Notes: a model not told the origin generated them from the letters alone. Shown: positions 37,136 through 46,598, numbered from the stretch's first letter. The stretch is DNA of 64,000 bases from Nitrosopumilus sp. (GCF_025698945.1 NZ_JAILWM010000001.1:496001-560000); one strand, 5' to 3'. Translations and numbers: made by a program.

Positions 37136-38005
37136 TCATAGGTCTCGGAATTTCAATAAATTATAGAAATATGAGGCATTAGTTTCAATTGTACCTTTAC
37201 GTGGAATCTTTTGTAATCCTATATTTTGTGATTCAAGAGCTGCTTGGGCTGCACCACCTGCAAAACACAAGGCCCATAAAAAATCATTTTCCTTAATCAT
37301 TGTGCAGCAAAAGGCAGAACAGAAAATATCTCCAATTCCAGTAGTATCACGGACTTGTTTGTTTGGAAGGGTTATTGAATAAATTTTGTTTTTTACCAAA
37401 AGAGACACATTGATTTTATCAGTTAAGAGTACATAATCGATTCCTTTTTTTTGTAATGCTAACATCATTTCATCATGAGTGCCATCAACAATTTGTTTAC
37501 CTTCTTCAGGATTTATTTTTATGGCATTTACACCAGACAGATCAAGATTTGTTTTTTGCAATATTACATTATTCTTAGAATCAATTTGTCTCAAAAAGCC
37601 CTGTGGATCAACAAGTAAGAATTTTGAATCGTTTTTAATTTTTGAAAATACATCATCAGAGATCTCATGAAAAATTGGACTCACAAGGTGACAGTCTGCA
37701 TTTATTTGATCATATTCAATCAGATCACATTGATTTTCAAGATTTAGTGTTCTATCAGAACCATCTATAGTAATTCTAAATTTTGTTGTTTTTTTCTCTG
37801 ATTCAGCATTTTGAAAATTGATTTTGTAATCTGTCAAATACTGCTTTGGAAAATCAGGACCAAATTTTGTAAATAATTCAACATCAAATTTGAATTCTCG
37901 AGCAGTAATTCCACAATAACATGCGGCTCCTCCAATTTGTTCATAATTTTGATTATTGATTGTTATAGTATCAATTGCGCAATGAGAAAAAAGAGCTAAT
38001 TTCAT
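37136..38005 (-). CDS. PfkB-family sugar/nucleoside kinase
   Basis: 289 aa. A glycine-rich start (EQIGGAACYCG) and the ribokinase anion-hole/catalytic motif DTTGIGDIFCSAF near residue 225 are present. NPEEGKQI is the typical middle block. The substrate cannot be read from sequence. Confidence 0.8.
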   Translation of the reverse strand: MKLALFSHCAIDTITINNQNYEQIGGAACYCGITAREFKFDVELFTKFGPDFPKQYLTDYKINFQNAESEKKTTKFRITIDGSDRTLNLENQCDLIEYDQINADCHLVSPIFHEISDDVFSKIKNDSKFLLVDPQGFLRQIDSKNNVILQKTNLDLSGVNAIKINPEEGKQIVDGTHDEMMLALQKKGIDYVLLTDKINVSLLVKNKIYSITLPNKQVRDTTGIGDIFCSAFCCTMIKENDFLWALCFAGGAAQAALESQNIGLQKIPRKGTIETNASYFYNLLKFRDL

Positions 38006-38030
38006 TTCTCTAATTCAAAATTTAGTGGAT

Positions 38031-38138
38031 TTAGTTTTTTGCATTAATCTTGTCAAAACAATCTTTGCATAGAACCTGTCCTTTTGAAATCATTACTTCA
38101 ATTCCAGAAGTGAAGCAATTATGGCAAAGGCCTCGCAT
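38031..38138 (-). CDS. Small zinc-ribbon protein (35 aa)
   Basis: 35 aa: LCHNCFTSG and VLCKDCFDK, two CxxC knuckles 17 residues apart. It fills the space between the PfkB gene and eS26. Plausible but short. Confidence 0.45.
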   Translation of the reverse strand: MRGLCHNCFTSGIEVMISKGQVLCKDCFDKINAKN

Positions 38139-38238
38139 CAAATATCAATTAATTTAATTCGATCTATAATTAAAACATGAGGGATTTTTGGCCAGAAGTT
38201 AGGCACAAAAGTTACAAATCACATCAATTATCCGCAAG

Positions 38239-38246
38239 AATATAAG
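38239..38246 (+). promoter_or_regulatory. TATA-like box of the eS26 gene
   Basis: AATATAAG is centred 25.5 nt before the ATG at 38268 but only 19.5 nt before the ATG at 38262, favouring the downstream start. Confidence 0.5.
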
Positions 38247-38267
38247 TAGGCAAAATAGTTTATGTTC

Positions 38268-38555
38268 ATGCCATTAAAGCGTGCAAGTAGAGGCCGAACA
38301 AAAGGTGGAAAGGGTTCCTCAGGGGTAGTACAATGTACAAACTGCGGACAAACAGTTCCAAAGGATAAAGCAAAAAAAGTCACATCTAGATTAAATCTAG
38401 TAGAACATACTTTGGCAAAAGAATTAAGAGCTCAAGGAGCATATATTGCATCCCCAACAGTTTTGAAATGGTATTGCATCTCATGTGCAATTCACTTTAA
38501 AATATTAAAAATCAGATCTGCAGATAGCAGAAGAAAGCGCGGAAAACTACGTTAG
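38268..38555 (+). CDS. rps26e: Ribosomal protein eS26
   Basis: 95 aa. PLKRASRGRTKGGKG start, a zinc knuckle CTNCGQ...CISCAIH, and a basic C-terminus are typical of eS26, which is absent from bacteria and from many euryarchaea. I prefer the second ATG on promoter spacing. The 3' end is 2 bp from the convergent CDP-alcohol transferase. Confidence 0.93.
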   Translation: MPLKRASRGRTKGGKGSSGVVQCTNCGQTVPKDKAKKVTSRLNLVEHTLAKELRAQGAYIASPTVLKWYCISCAIHFKILKIRSADSRRKRGKLR

Positions 38556-38557
38556 TA

Positions 38558-39130
38558 TTATTCCTTAATATTTTTAGCAGTTACAATCATTCTTTGAATT
38601 AATGTAATCGCTGCAATTATTACAACAATTATCACAGCATAATCCATAAATCCAATCATGCCAATAATAGCTATCACCAATAATCTTTCTGCTCGTTCAC
38701 CAATTCCTACTCCTTGTAATTTTATATTCAAGGCATCTGATTTTGCTCTTGCATAGCTAACAAGTAAAGATAATGTAATTGCAAGTAAAACAAGATATGG
38801 TTCGGCATAGCCTCCAACTAAAATTCCTAAAAAAATTGCAGTTTCTGCAATCTTATCAAACATTGAATCAAGGTAGGATCCTTTGTTTGAAGTTTTGCCA
38901 GTAATTCGAGCAACTTGTCCATCAACCATATCAAAAAACCCTGAAACAAGTAGCAAAATTCCTCCAACAATTAATCCATATTCAATACCAAATCCATAAA
39001 CTATGGCAGATACAAATGCAATAACAAGACCCACAACAGTCCAAAAATTAGGAGAAAGTCCTGTAGAGGCAAATCCTTTGCCAATTTTTTCAAGCGTAGG
39101 ACGTAATGTCTCCCTGAGATTATTTAACAC
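38558..39130 (-). CDS. CDP-alcohol phosphatidyltransferase
   Basis: 190 aa with about five membrane helices. The metal motif D-G-x2-A-R-x8-G-x3-D-x3-D is present as DGQVAR, G and DSMFDK at about residues 69-91. It makes polar head groups of ether lipids, perhaps archaetidylinositol phosphate; the substrate is not certain. Confidence 0.85.
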   Translation of the reverse strand: MLNNLRETLRPTLEKIGKGFASTGLSPNFWTVVGLVIAFVSAIVYGFGIEYGLIVGGILLLVSGFFDMVDGQVARITGKTSNKGSYLDSMFDKIAETAIFLGILVGGYAEPYLVLLAITLSLLVSYARAKSDALNIKLQGVGIGERAERLLVIAIIGMIGFMDYAVIIVVIIAAITLIQRMIVTAKNIKE

Positions 39131-39354
39131 GAGATATCCCCAAATTACTATCTAATAAAGCCAACAGAAGCAAATGCAAGGCAAAATATTAAAAATTAAT
39201 TTAATTTTTGAGAATTAATTAAGAAAAAAGTAATATAAAAAGATATTATGATGTTATGCATGGATAAATCTTTTAAAATTTTCATTGTACAATATCGTAT
39301 TCAATATTATCTTGACATTTTTAATTAGAGAATATGCAAGATATTAAATGTGAA

Positions 39355-40227
39355 TTAATTTTTAGATAAATTCATTGCGATCATTGTAGAGATTATTTTT
39401 GCAGCTAGTGATGCAGTTGAGCCATTATCATGATAAGGATTAAGCTCAACTATATCAACACCAGTGACATTGGTTTCACTAAAACAACGAATTAGATCAA
39501 ATAATTCTCTAGATGTAACTCCTACTGCTTCAGGATTTCCAACACCGGGTGCAAATGCTGGATCTAAAACATCAAGATCATAGCTGGCATAAACATTATC
39601 ATAAGATGATAGATACTCAGTTAGAAGTACTGGTCCTTTACCTTCACGAATTTCCTTATCAGATATTGTTTTTATATTATTTTCTTTAAGAAATTCTAAT
39701 TCTTCTCTAACAAATGCACGTGCACCAACATGTAAAATATTATCAGCACCTCTTTCCTCTACAATTCTTCTTAGGTATGATGCATGGCTTAATTTACTAT
39801 CAGCAAATTCATCTCGTAAATCATAATGGGCATCAAAGACAACATACCCAGTATCTTTTGGAAAACTTGAATATGTGGCATATGTAATTGAGTGCTCACC
39901 ACCTAAAATGAATAATTGAACTTGCTTTGCAACAAGTTCAGTAGTAATTTTTTTAACCATATCAACCATTTCAGATGAAACAACAGTGTGACGAGTATTG
40001 CCTAAATCTTCAATATGGACTTCCTCAAGATCCACTTGCAAGTCAGGATGAAAAATCTCTATATTGTTAAACGAGTCACGTATAGCATCAGGTCCAAATC
40101 GGCATCCAGGCTTGTATGAGTGAGTGGCATCAAAAGGAATTCCAAATATTGTTGCTACAGGTTTAGAGTCTTCATTTGAGGCAGTAATCAAAGGATTTTT
40201 GTTCATGTATAAATCAAGGAAACTCAT
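39355..40227 (-). CDS. speB: Agmatinase / ureohydrolase
   Basis: 290 aa. Arginase-fold Mn2 ligands: GGEHSITYA, FDAHYDLRDE and SYDLDVLDPA, with PGVGNPEA as in agmatinases. Probable product putrescine. It lies 4 bp after thrS on the same strand and may share its transcript. Confidence 0.88.
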   Translation of the reverse strand: MSFLDLYMNKNPLITASNEDSKPVATIFGIPFDATHSYKPGCRFGPDAIRDSFNNIEIFHPDLQVDLEEVHIEDLGNTRHTVVSSEMVDMVKKITTELVAKQVQLFILGGEHSITYATYSSFPKDTGYVVFDAHYDLRDEFADSKLSHASYLRRIVEERGADNILHVGARAFVREELEFLKENNIKTISDKEIREGKGPVLLTEYLSSYDNVYASYDLDVLDPAFAPGVGNPEAVGVTSRELFDLIRCFSETNVTGVDIVELNPYHDNGSTASLAAKIISTMIAMNLSKN

Positions 40228-40231
40228 TTTC

Positions 40232-42097
40232 TCACACCATTAGTTGTGGTCTTTTTGAAAGATGTTTTGGAAGATTCAAACCAGTGTATGGTTTATTCTG
40301 TGTTTGAACTTTAATTTCTTTTATAAATTCATCAAAAGATAATTCCCTAACGGTTCCCATTTGTCTATCTCTAATACTTAGATTTTCAGAGTTTATCTCT
40401 TTTTCACCAATTACCAAGATATATCGTACCCATTCTTTTTCTGCTTCACGGATTCTTTTTCCAATACTTTCATTTCTATCATCAACATCTACACGAATAT
40501 TTTTTGAAGATATTTTTTCAGACAATTCTTCACAGTGGGAATAGAATTCTTCATTTAAAGGAATAACACGAACTTGAGTGGGGGCAAGCCATAAAGGAAA
40601 TTGAGGTTTTCTTCCTTCTTTGGAGTCTTTTGCAGCCTTTTCTAACAGAGCATAAATTATTCTTTCAATGGCACCACTAGGGGAATTATGCAATATTACA
40701 GGATGTTTAGATTGATTATGTTCATCAATGTAATCAATCTCATATCTTTCTCCGTTTTCAACGTCAATTTGATCTGTGGATAGTGCAGAAGCCTTACCAA
40801 GATTATCTATAAAATTAAATTCCCATTTTAAAACAAAATAAAAGAACTTTTCTTTCCACATTTCAACAAGAACCGGTCTACCATGTTTTTTTACTAATTC
40901 TTCAATGGAGGATTTGTTTTCATTGTAAAAATCTTCAGTGAATCTAATTGCCATCTCATAATCAGAGTCTTCAATTCCAAGCTCATGTAAAACACTTTGA
41001 GAAAGATCAAATCGAATTTTTATCTCGTCAACTGCTTGCGGTAAATCTTTGCAAAATGCATGGCAATCAGGCATAGTAAATGCTCTTAGTCTCCTTAAGC
41101 CAACTAGTTCACCGGATTGCTCTCGTCTGAAACTATAACGAGTAAGCTCGTATAATTTGTATGGTAAATTTTTGTAAGACAATTGATGATGATTAGCCAT
41201 CAAGAACTGCCCAAAACAGGCAGCAAATCTTAGGAATAATTTTTTTCCTTCTGAATCAATATTGTATTGTCGTGCTGGAAATCGATTAAAGTAACTCACC
41301 ATACTTGGATGCTCAGAGTCATACATGATTGGAGTCTCAACTTCACATCCACCATATTCTTTTACCCTATCAGTAACATATCTTTCAATTAAGGATTTTA
41401 TCAAACGTCCATTGGGATAAAATCTCATATTTCCCGAATCAGAAGCTGGCTCATAATCAGCTATTGCCATTTTTTTCATTAGTGCAACATGTGGAGGTGG
41501 CTCATCGACTTTTCGAATTTTTGCAGATTCATATTTTGCCAAAATCTCCAATTTTTTATTTTTTGAAAAATCAAAATCACCAATGTTTATCATATTTCCA
41601 TCAGGAGTCATTATCTTCCAATAAGAACGAATTTTTGATTCACCCTTTAGAGCATCAGATGTAATTTCTTTGTCTCCAGATACTGAAGAGTCTTTTGTGA
41701 CAACTTTGGAGCTTTCAGCTAATGGGTGACCCTTTACTTGAATTTTGTACGACTTTGTCCAACCAAATGGCGAATGAGAGACTTCAAGTTCTGATGCATT
41801 ACCCTCCATTTCTTTGAGTAGTGAAATAGCAACGGATGGTTTTGCAAGATTAGAACTAAGATGAGCATATGGGTATAATAACAATTTTCTACACCCAATT
41901 TTTTCCATTGATTTTTTAATCTGAGAAATAGCATTTAGAGCCACAGATGAATCATCACCATCCTCAATTGCCACAAAAGCAACCACAATTTCCTGCAAAA
42001 GAGTAGTCTTAGGATCTTCAATTTCCTCTGCAGATTTTATCTCCTTTTTTGTAGGAGTGTATTCAATGGAATCACAATGAAGTTGCAGTATTCGCAT
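40232..42097 (-). CDS. thrS: Threonyl-tRNA synthetase, archaeal type
   Basis: 621 aa. The N-terminal ~140 residues form the archaeal D-aminoacyl-deacylase-like editing domain, not the bacterial TGS/SAD pair. The class II catalytic core has motif 2 around ELTRYSFRREQSGELVGLRR, then the anticodon-binding domain. An AT-rich box is centred about 26 nt before the ATG. Confidence 0.95.
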   Translation of the reverse strand: MRILQLHCDSIEYTPTKKEIKSAEEIEDPKTTLLQEIVVAFVAIEDGDDSSVALNAISQIKKSMEKIGCRKLLLYPYAHLSSNLAKPSVAISLLKEMEGNASELEVSHSPFGWTKSYKIQVKGHPLAESSKVVTKDSSVSGDKEITSDALKGESKIRSYWKIMTPDGNMINIGDFDFSKNKKLEILAKYESAKIRKVDEPPPHVALMKKMAIADYEPASDSGNMRFYPNGRLIKSLIERYVTDRVKEYGGCEVETPIMYDSEHPSMVSYFNRFPARQYNIDSEGKKLFLRFAACFGQFLMANHHQLSYKNLPYKLYELTRYSFRREQSGELVGLRRLRAFTMPDCHAFCKDLPQAVDEIKIRFDLSQSVLHELGIEDSDYEMAIRFTEDFYNENKSSIEELVKKHGRPVLVEMWKEKFFYFVLKWEFNFIDNLGKASALSTDQIDVENGERYEIDYIDEHNQSKHPVILHNSPSGAIERIIYALLEKAAKDSKEGRKPQFPLWLAPTQVRVIPLNEEFYSHCEELSEKISSKNIRVDVDDRNESIGKRIREAEKEWVRYILVIGEKEINSENLSIRDRQMGTVRELSFDEFIKEIKVQTQNKPYTGLNLPKHLSKRPQLMV

Positions 42098-42406
42098 AAT
42101 TTCAAACAGAAAACCTAATTGAATTAAGTGTTTTGAGAAATGATGAAATATTTAAGATCAAAACATAGTGTTTTGTACGTGGTTTTTGTAGATGTTAGCG
42201 AGTTTATAGGCAACCAGTAAAAATAGAAATCCCCCGCTTCGGCTGAAAATATGCGTTTCATTATAGTAAAAAGTTGGTATGTATGTTGGATTTCCAATTG
42301 ATGTTTTTCTTTATCGTAAAAAGAAATTTTAACATTAAAAGGTCAGAAAAACCACAATAATATAAAAATCCTAAAAGGTCATAGTATTCAATATCTGTTA
42401 AAATTT
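42098..42406. other. Gene-poor stretch upstream of thrS
   Basis: It holds the thrS promoter. A short GC-rich patch at 42231-42245 (CCCCCGCTTCGGCTG) stands out, but its hairpin is only two pairs around TTCG. No tRNA arms or C/D boxes were found on either strand. Confidence 0.4.
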
Positions 42407-42538
42407 CTAAAATTCAAAACCAGGCTTCTTCATAGACTGAACTTTCCATTTTAGTAAGGCTACCTGAAGTTCACTGTTTAGTTTATGCATTTCGTTTTCA
42501 TAGAGTTGCTCAGGTTTACAAATTTGATTTGTGCTCAT
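42407..42538 (-). CDS. Hypothetical helical protein (43 aa)
   Basis: 43 aa from the ATG at 42538; a longer frame from 42589 adds a hydrophobic segment that may not be translated. One amphipathic helix (NSELQVALLKWKVQSMKK). No family recognised. Confidence 0.35.
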   Translation of the reverse strand: MSTNQICKPEQLYENEMHKLNSELQVALLKWKVQSMKKPGFEF

Positions 42539-42605
42539 TGTTATTATTAAAAGAAAATATAATAAAACAACTAGTTTGTTATTTTTCAAACATTACAACT
42601 CTAGC

Positions 42606-42941
42606 CTATGTCAATTTTTCACGTAAAGAAATTACCGAGCGTAAAATTAAACCAGATATGCCTAAATTGGATTTAAGAAATTCAGATGCACGTAAAAGTG
42701 GATCATTGCCACGAAATCCTTCATCATATATCATTTCAATTGACCCCTTGTCAGTTTCTACAAAAGAAGTGATTAGGCAAAAAGTTCCCAATTTCTCATC
42801 TTCTCTTTCATTGTATAATCTTAATTCAACTTTAGAAATAGTAAAACCATCTTGAAGAAAATTACCTGATGAAAACAAAACGTGAATTTCATCAGGAATT
42901 CTATTGACCCTAGCAGGATCATACAGATCAATAATCTTCAT
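42606..42941 (-). CDS. Hypothetical protein (111 aa)
   Basis: 111 aa, mostly beta-strand by eye, with a long hydrophobic C-terminus (LKSNLGISGLILRSVISL). No recognised motif. It diverges from the deoxyhypusine synthase-like gene. Confidence 0.5.
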   Translation of the reverse strand: MKIIDLYDPARVNRIPDEIHVLFSSGNFLQDGFTISKVELRLYNEREDEKLGTFCLITSFVETDKGSIEMIYDEGFRGNDPLLRASEFLKSNLGISGLILRSVISLREKLT

Positions 42942-43059
42942 AAAAGAACCTTAAGATTATTCATAATTAAGTAGTATTTGTATAAAAATTCATGATTTAA
43001 TAACACAGATCAATTTTTCTTACGCAAGTATTATTTACCAAGATATTTAATTTTTAAAA

Positions 43060-44151
43060 ATGGACCCACACAAATTTCATGGCAAGGATATTCCTCATAT
43101 CAAACTACATCCAAAAATGACAATAGAAGATCTGGTAAATGTTTTTGCTAGTTCTGGGTTTAATGGCAGACAGCTTGGTGAAGCTGCAAAACTTTATGCA
43201 AAAATGATACAAGAGGATGCAACAATTTGTCTAACCGTATCAGGAGCAATGACACCAGTGGGATTTGGCGGAATAATCAAGACATTAATTGAGAGAGGAT
43301 TTGTTGATTGGATAATTACTACTGGAGCAAATGTATACCATGAAGATCATTTCGCATGGGGGTTACCAGTAAAACAAGGAAGTTTTGATGTGGATGATAT
43401 GAAATTATACGAAAATGAAATTGTAAGAATTAGAGATGTTTACATTAAATTTTATGAAACATTAGAAGCACAAGATCAAGTAATTCAAAAAATGTTTGGA
43501 GATAATTTCCCAGATAAACCATTTACTACTGCAGAATTTTGTAATTTAATGGGAAAAATTAGTAAAGAAAACTCAAAGTATCCAGAAAAGAGTTTCATAA
43601 CAACGGCATATGATTATGATGTTCCAGTGTATATTTCAACAATTAAAGATTCATCATTGGCCCTTAATTTAGCAGTACATAGATTAAGAAACAAGGTATA
43701 CAATCTAGATTTTGTAAGAGAGATCATAGAGCAAGCTGCAATTCTTTATGATTCAAAGAAATCAGGTATTTTGGAATTAGGTGGCGGAGTACCAAAGAAT
43801 ACAGCACAGCAAACAGGACCATTATTAGACCAAATTTTAAGAAGAAATGATGGAGGTCAAGATTATGTTATTCAAATTACTGATGCACGACCAGACACTG
43901 GGGGATTATCAGGTGCAACATTACAAGAAGGTAAGAGTTGGGGAAAGGTACAAGATGCACATCATGGAATGATAACAGTATATGCAGATGCAACAATTGC
44001 ATTTCCCATTTTGGCGCTGTATGTTCTTAGTAATCAAAAGGCCAGAAAACCAAAAAGACTGTATAAAAAATTAGGAAAATTATATGAAAAACTAAGTGAA
44101 GATTATTCTAAAAATCCTGCAAACAAAAAAAAGAATAAAAAAAGAAATTAA
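43060..44151 (+). CDS. Deoxyhypusine synthase-like protein
   Basis: 363 aa. Rossmann-like fold with VSGAMTPVGFGG, ITTGANVYHED and GILELGGGVPKN, and a C-terminal QEGKSWGKVQ holding the lysine that forms the imine in the family (usually EAxSWGK). The authentic enzyme transfers aminobutyl from spermidine to aIF5A. Paralogues that condense other polyamines exist, so exact function is open. TTATTTA at 43031-43037 is centred 26 nt before the ATG. The agmatinase gene is 2.8 kb away. Confidence 0.85.
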   Translation: MDPHKFHGKDIPHIKLHPKMTIEDLVNVFASSGFNGRQLGEAAKLYAKMIQEDATICLTVSGAMTPVGFGGIIKTLIERGFVDWIITTGANVYHEDHFAWGLPVKQGSFDVDDMKLYENEIVRIRDVYIKFYETLEAQDQVIQKMFGDNFPDKPFTTAEFCNLMGKISKENSKYPEKSFITTAYDYDVPVYISTIKDSSLALNLAVHRLRNKVYNLDFVREIIEQAAILYDSKKSGILELGGGVPKNTAQQTGPLLDQILRRNDGGQDYVIQITDARPDTGGLSGATLQEGKSWGKVQDAHHGMITVYADATIAFPILALYVLSNQKARKPKRLYKKLGKLYEKLSEDYSKNPANKKKNKKRN

Positions 44152-44360
44152 AACTTGTCAAATCTAGCACGTTCTAGATCTCTATCATCTTTAGACTCTT
44201 TTTTCCATTCTTTGTAATGCTCTTTGCATAAAACAGTTTTTTTCCCAACAGAGTTTACCCTCAATCCAGCATTTTCTACTTTAGTAGTATTAAGTGAACG
44301 AGCTCCATCATTATCACATCCCTCAACATTGCATTTTGCTCCTTTTGATATAATTCCCAT
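44148..44360 (-). CDS. Small zinc-binding protein (70 aa)
   Basis: 70 aa with CNVEGCDNDGARS and VLCKEHYKEW, a C-x4-C...C-x2-H treble-clef-like site, then a charged tail. Its 3' end overlaps the preceding gene by 4 bp. Function unknown. Confidence 0.55.
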   Translation of the reverse strand: MGIISKGAKCNVEGCDNDGARSLNTTKVENAGLRVNSVGKKTVLCKEHYKEWKKESKDDRDLERARFDKF

Positions 44361-44449
44361 AAAATCAATTAATCAAGATGTTATTTATATTTGAAAATCA
44401 TCACATTTGAAAATTTTTCTATTAACTGAATTAATGAAACGGTACATCG

Positions 44450-44457
44450 TTTATAAG
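44450..44457 (+). promoter_or_regulatory. TATA-like box of the eS25 gene
   Basis: TTTATAAG is centred 26.5 nt before the eS25 ATG, matching a leaderless transcript. Confidence 0.5.
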
Positions 44458-44479
44458 AGGATTATTTTAGTCACAAATT

Positions 44480-44788
44480 ATGGGTGGAGCAAAAAAACCA
44501 ACTGCTGCAAATAAAGATAAAACTGCAGGCAAAGAGACAAAGAAAAGTAAAAAGGAGAAAGGAGAAAGTGGTCCTAAAAAAGCAGAGATCACAGTTATTG
44601 TAAATGAACAACAGGCAATGAAGATTATTCAAAACTCAAAAGTGGTTACAGTTCAAGATTTGGCAAGACAAATTGGAGTTAAAATTTCTGCAGCAAATGC
44701 ATTTCTTAGAGAAGCTGCAAAAAAGGGAACAGTAAAAAAAGTTGGCGGATATTCAGGACATCATTTGTATCAACCAGTTTCTTCATAG
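44480..44788 (+). CDS. rps25e: Ribosomal protein eS25
   Basis: 102 aa. A Lys-rich N-terminus is followed by the S25 winged helix: VVTVQDLARQIGVKISAANAF and GTVKKVGGYSGHHLY. Part of the archaeal/eukaryotic small subunit. It overlaps the 3' end of the convergent cyclophilin-like gene by 19 bp. Confidence 0.93.
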   Translation: MGGAKKPTAANKDKTAGKETKKSKKEKGESGPKKAEITVIVNEQQAMKIIQNSKVVTVQDLARQIGVKISAANAFLREAAKKGTVKKVGGYSGHHLYQPVSS

Positions 44789-45156
44789 ATAGAAAAAACA
44801 TCACCTGCTTTTACATCATTTAACATCATAATTTTATCACCTAGTTTTCCAATTGGAGTCATAGTTTTTCCTGAAACAACATCATTTGTAAAAAAGCATA
44901 TACTTCCAGTAGAAGGCAAAAATGCTATATCCCCTTTCTTAAATTCAGATCTGGCTCTTTCAATTCCTGAATCAATAGTTGTTTCAAAATACACAATACT
45001 TTTTCCAAGATGATGAGCATGTCCTTCCAATGGCAAGGATCTCATTATTGTTCCAACGGTTCTTGGAGATAAATGTCGTTTAAGATCACATTGGATTTTT
45101 GCTTTGCCTCTAATTTCTAAAATCAGTTGTTTTCTGGAGACTGAAGATGTACTCAA
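44770..45156 (-). CDS. Cyclophilin-like (DUF369) protein
   Basis: 128 aa, TTG start. GIERARSEFKKGDIAFLPSTGSICFF and a closing GDVFSIYE match the archaeal cyclophilin-like fold family. Isomerase activity is unproven in this family. The TTG is 26.5 nt from the centre of the TATA box shared with rpoK. Confidence 0.72.
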   Translation of the reverse strand: MSTSSVSRKQLILEIRGKAKIQCDLKRHLSPRTVGTIMRSLPLEGHAHHLGKSIVYFETTIDSGIERARSEFKKGDIAFLPSTGSICFFTNDVVSGKTMTPIGKLGDKIMMLNDVKAGDVFSIYEETG

Positions 45157-45178
45157 TTCGTACTTTAAAATGATTAGA

Positions 45179-45186
45179 TTATATAA
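45179..45186. promoter_or_regulatory. Palindromic TATA box shared by two divergent genes
   Basis: TTATATAA reads the same on both strands. Its centre (45182.5) is 26.5 nt from the TTG at 45156 (minus) and 26.5 nt from the TTG at 45209 (plus). Confidence 0.6.
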
Positions 45187-45208
45187 CGTTTTAAGAAAAT
45201 TTCGGTAC

Positions 45209-45718
45209 TTGTCTGATGTCGAAGAAGCTGAATTAATTGAACCTCAAGAATCTGAAATACTAGAATCAACTGATACCACAGATGAAGAACCAGAAGTCAA
45301 CGCAGGGTTAAACAAAGCACTAGACACATATCGAAAACTAATAGAAAAAAATGATGGTATCGAGCCATTAACTGAAAAAGAACAAGAGAAATTAGAGAAA
45401 CGAATCAAAGAGATCGAAGAAAGAGACGTAGTTGAAAAAATTGAAGAACATGATCCTGTAGAAATTCCTTGTGAGAAAGGAAAAATTACAATTGGACCTC
45501 CAACATTAACAAGATTTGAAAAAGCAAGAATAATGGGTGCAAGAGCATTGCAATTATCATTAGGAGCACCACCATTTATTCCAATTCCAAAAACGGCAAG
45601 AATTTCATTAGATATTTCAATGGAAGAATTAGAACAAAGAGTAATTCCAATTACCATTAGAAGAGTTCTTCCAAATGGAGATTATCAGAACATTCCAATA
45701 GACTATTTTGATAAATGA
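45209..45718 (+). CDS. rpoK: RNA polymerase subunit RpoK (Rpb6)
   Basis: 169 aa from the chosen TTG. Residues ~100-169 are the Rpb6/RpoK fold: LTRFEKARIMGARALQLS, then IPITIRRVLPNGDYQNIP. The N-terminal ~100 residues are acidic and predicted mostly helical, longer than in most archaeal RpoK. Earlier in-frame starts (TTG 45104, ATG 45170) would place the TATA box inside or too near the gene; TTG 45209 fits a leaderless mRNA exactly. Confidence 0.85.
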   Translation: MSDVEEAELIEPQESEILESTDTTDEEPEVNAGLNKALDTYRKLIEKNDGIEPLTEKEQEKLEKRIKEIEERDVVEKIEEHDPVEIPCEKGKITIGPPTLTRFEKARIMGARALQLSLGAPPFIPIPKTARISLDISMEELEQRVIPITIRRVLPNGDYQNIPIDYFDK

Positions 45719-45769
45719 ATCAATGGTCGATAAAACTTAAAAGAACAAAAAATTGCTGATTGTTGAATA

Positions 45770-46084
45770 ATGCTCATGGACGAGATAAGTGAACCGTATG
45801 GTCAAGAGCAGACCAAAAAGTCTGAGGATACCATCATCAATATTGGAAATGATCCTGTCATGTTATCAGCTGTAGATGTATTGTCAATTCTCGGAAATAA
45901 GAGCAAGGTAATTCTACGTGCAAAAGGGAATTCAATACCAAATGCAGTAGCAGTTGCAAATATCATTACAGAAAAAATGTTAAATGGAAATTCAAAAGTT
46001 CAAAAAATTACTCTAGATACAGAATCAGCACCAGGCATTGGAAATATGACTTCAACTGTAGAGATTATTTTAACTAAAAACTAG
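45770..46084 (+). CDS. DNA/RNA-binding protein Alba
   Basis: 104 aa. The Alba fold is clear: VMLSAVDVLSIL, VILRAKGNSIPNAVAVANII (with the nucleic-acid-binding lysine region), and STVEIILTK. An in-frame ATG at 45776 is an alternative start. Chromatin or RNA packaging role. Its stop overlaps the convergent regulator by 4 bp. Confidence 0.92.
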   Translation: MLMDEISEPYGQEQTKKSEDTIINIGNDPVMLSAVDVLSILGNKSKVILRAKGNSIPNAVAVANIITEKMLNGNSKVQKITLDTESAPGIGNMTSTVEIILTKN

Positions 46085-46497
46085 TAGACGCTTCCAGGAC
46101 CCTTTAAAAGCATGTTTTCACATTCTTTGCAAACTTGTTCGTCAATGTTTGATTCTAAATTATGATGTATCTCACAGATTAACAGACTTGATTTAATATA
46201 ATTACAAAGACCGATAAATTTTGAAAGGCTAGATGGAGTGTATGCCATATCAGATGATAAACTATCACTAAGCTCATCAATCATAATTGCCACTTGTTTT
46301 TCTGCCAATAATTTTGAAATCAAGGAAGGATCACCACGAGTTCCTCTAATGTAATTACTAATTGCTGCTTGAGTCACACCAAGCATTTTTGAAATTTCAT
46401 CTTCTCTAATGTTATGATCTTCAGCAAGTTTTTTTGCAAGAATTGCACGTAAAGCAGGAATGAGTGTTTTGGATTCTATCTCAGCTGGTAGTAACAT
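46081..46497 (-). CDS. XRE-like transcription regulator
   Basis: 138 aa. HTH at residues ~24-50 (NIREDEISKMLGVTQAAISNYIRG). The C-terminus has CNYIKSSLLICEIHH and EQVCKECENM, a possible metal or Fe-S site, as in archaeal regulators of this type. It diverges from the asparagine synthetase-like gene. Confidence 0.78.
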   Translation of the reverse strand: MLLPAEIESKTLIPALRAILAKKLAEDHNIREDEISKMLGVTQAAISNYIRGTRGDPSLISKLLAEKQVAIMIDELSDSLSSDMAYTPSSLSKFIGLCNYIKSSLLICEIHHNLESNIDEQVCKECENMLLKGPGSVY

Positions 46498-46598
46498 TGA
46501 TTCTCAAGAACGGTATTAAGAATTTAAAGTTTGCAATACTATTACCGCATTACAATAAATCATTAGGCATAGCTATTTTAATTTCAAACAGGCAGTAG

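Noticed and set aside
42170-42300. GC-rich patch upstream of thrS as a tRNA or C/D box RNA
   Set aside because: No acceptor, T-arm or box motifs on either strand, and the TTCG hairpin has only two pairs.
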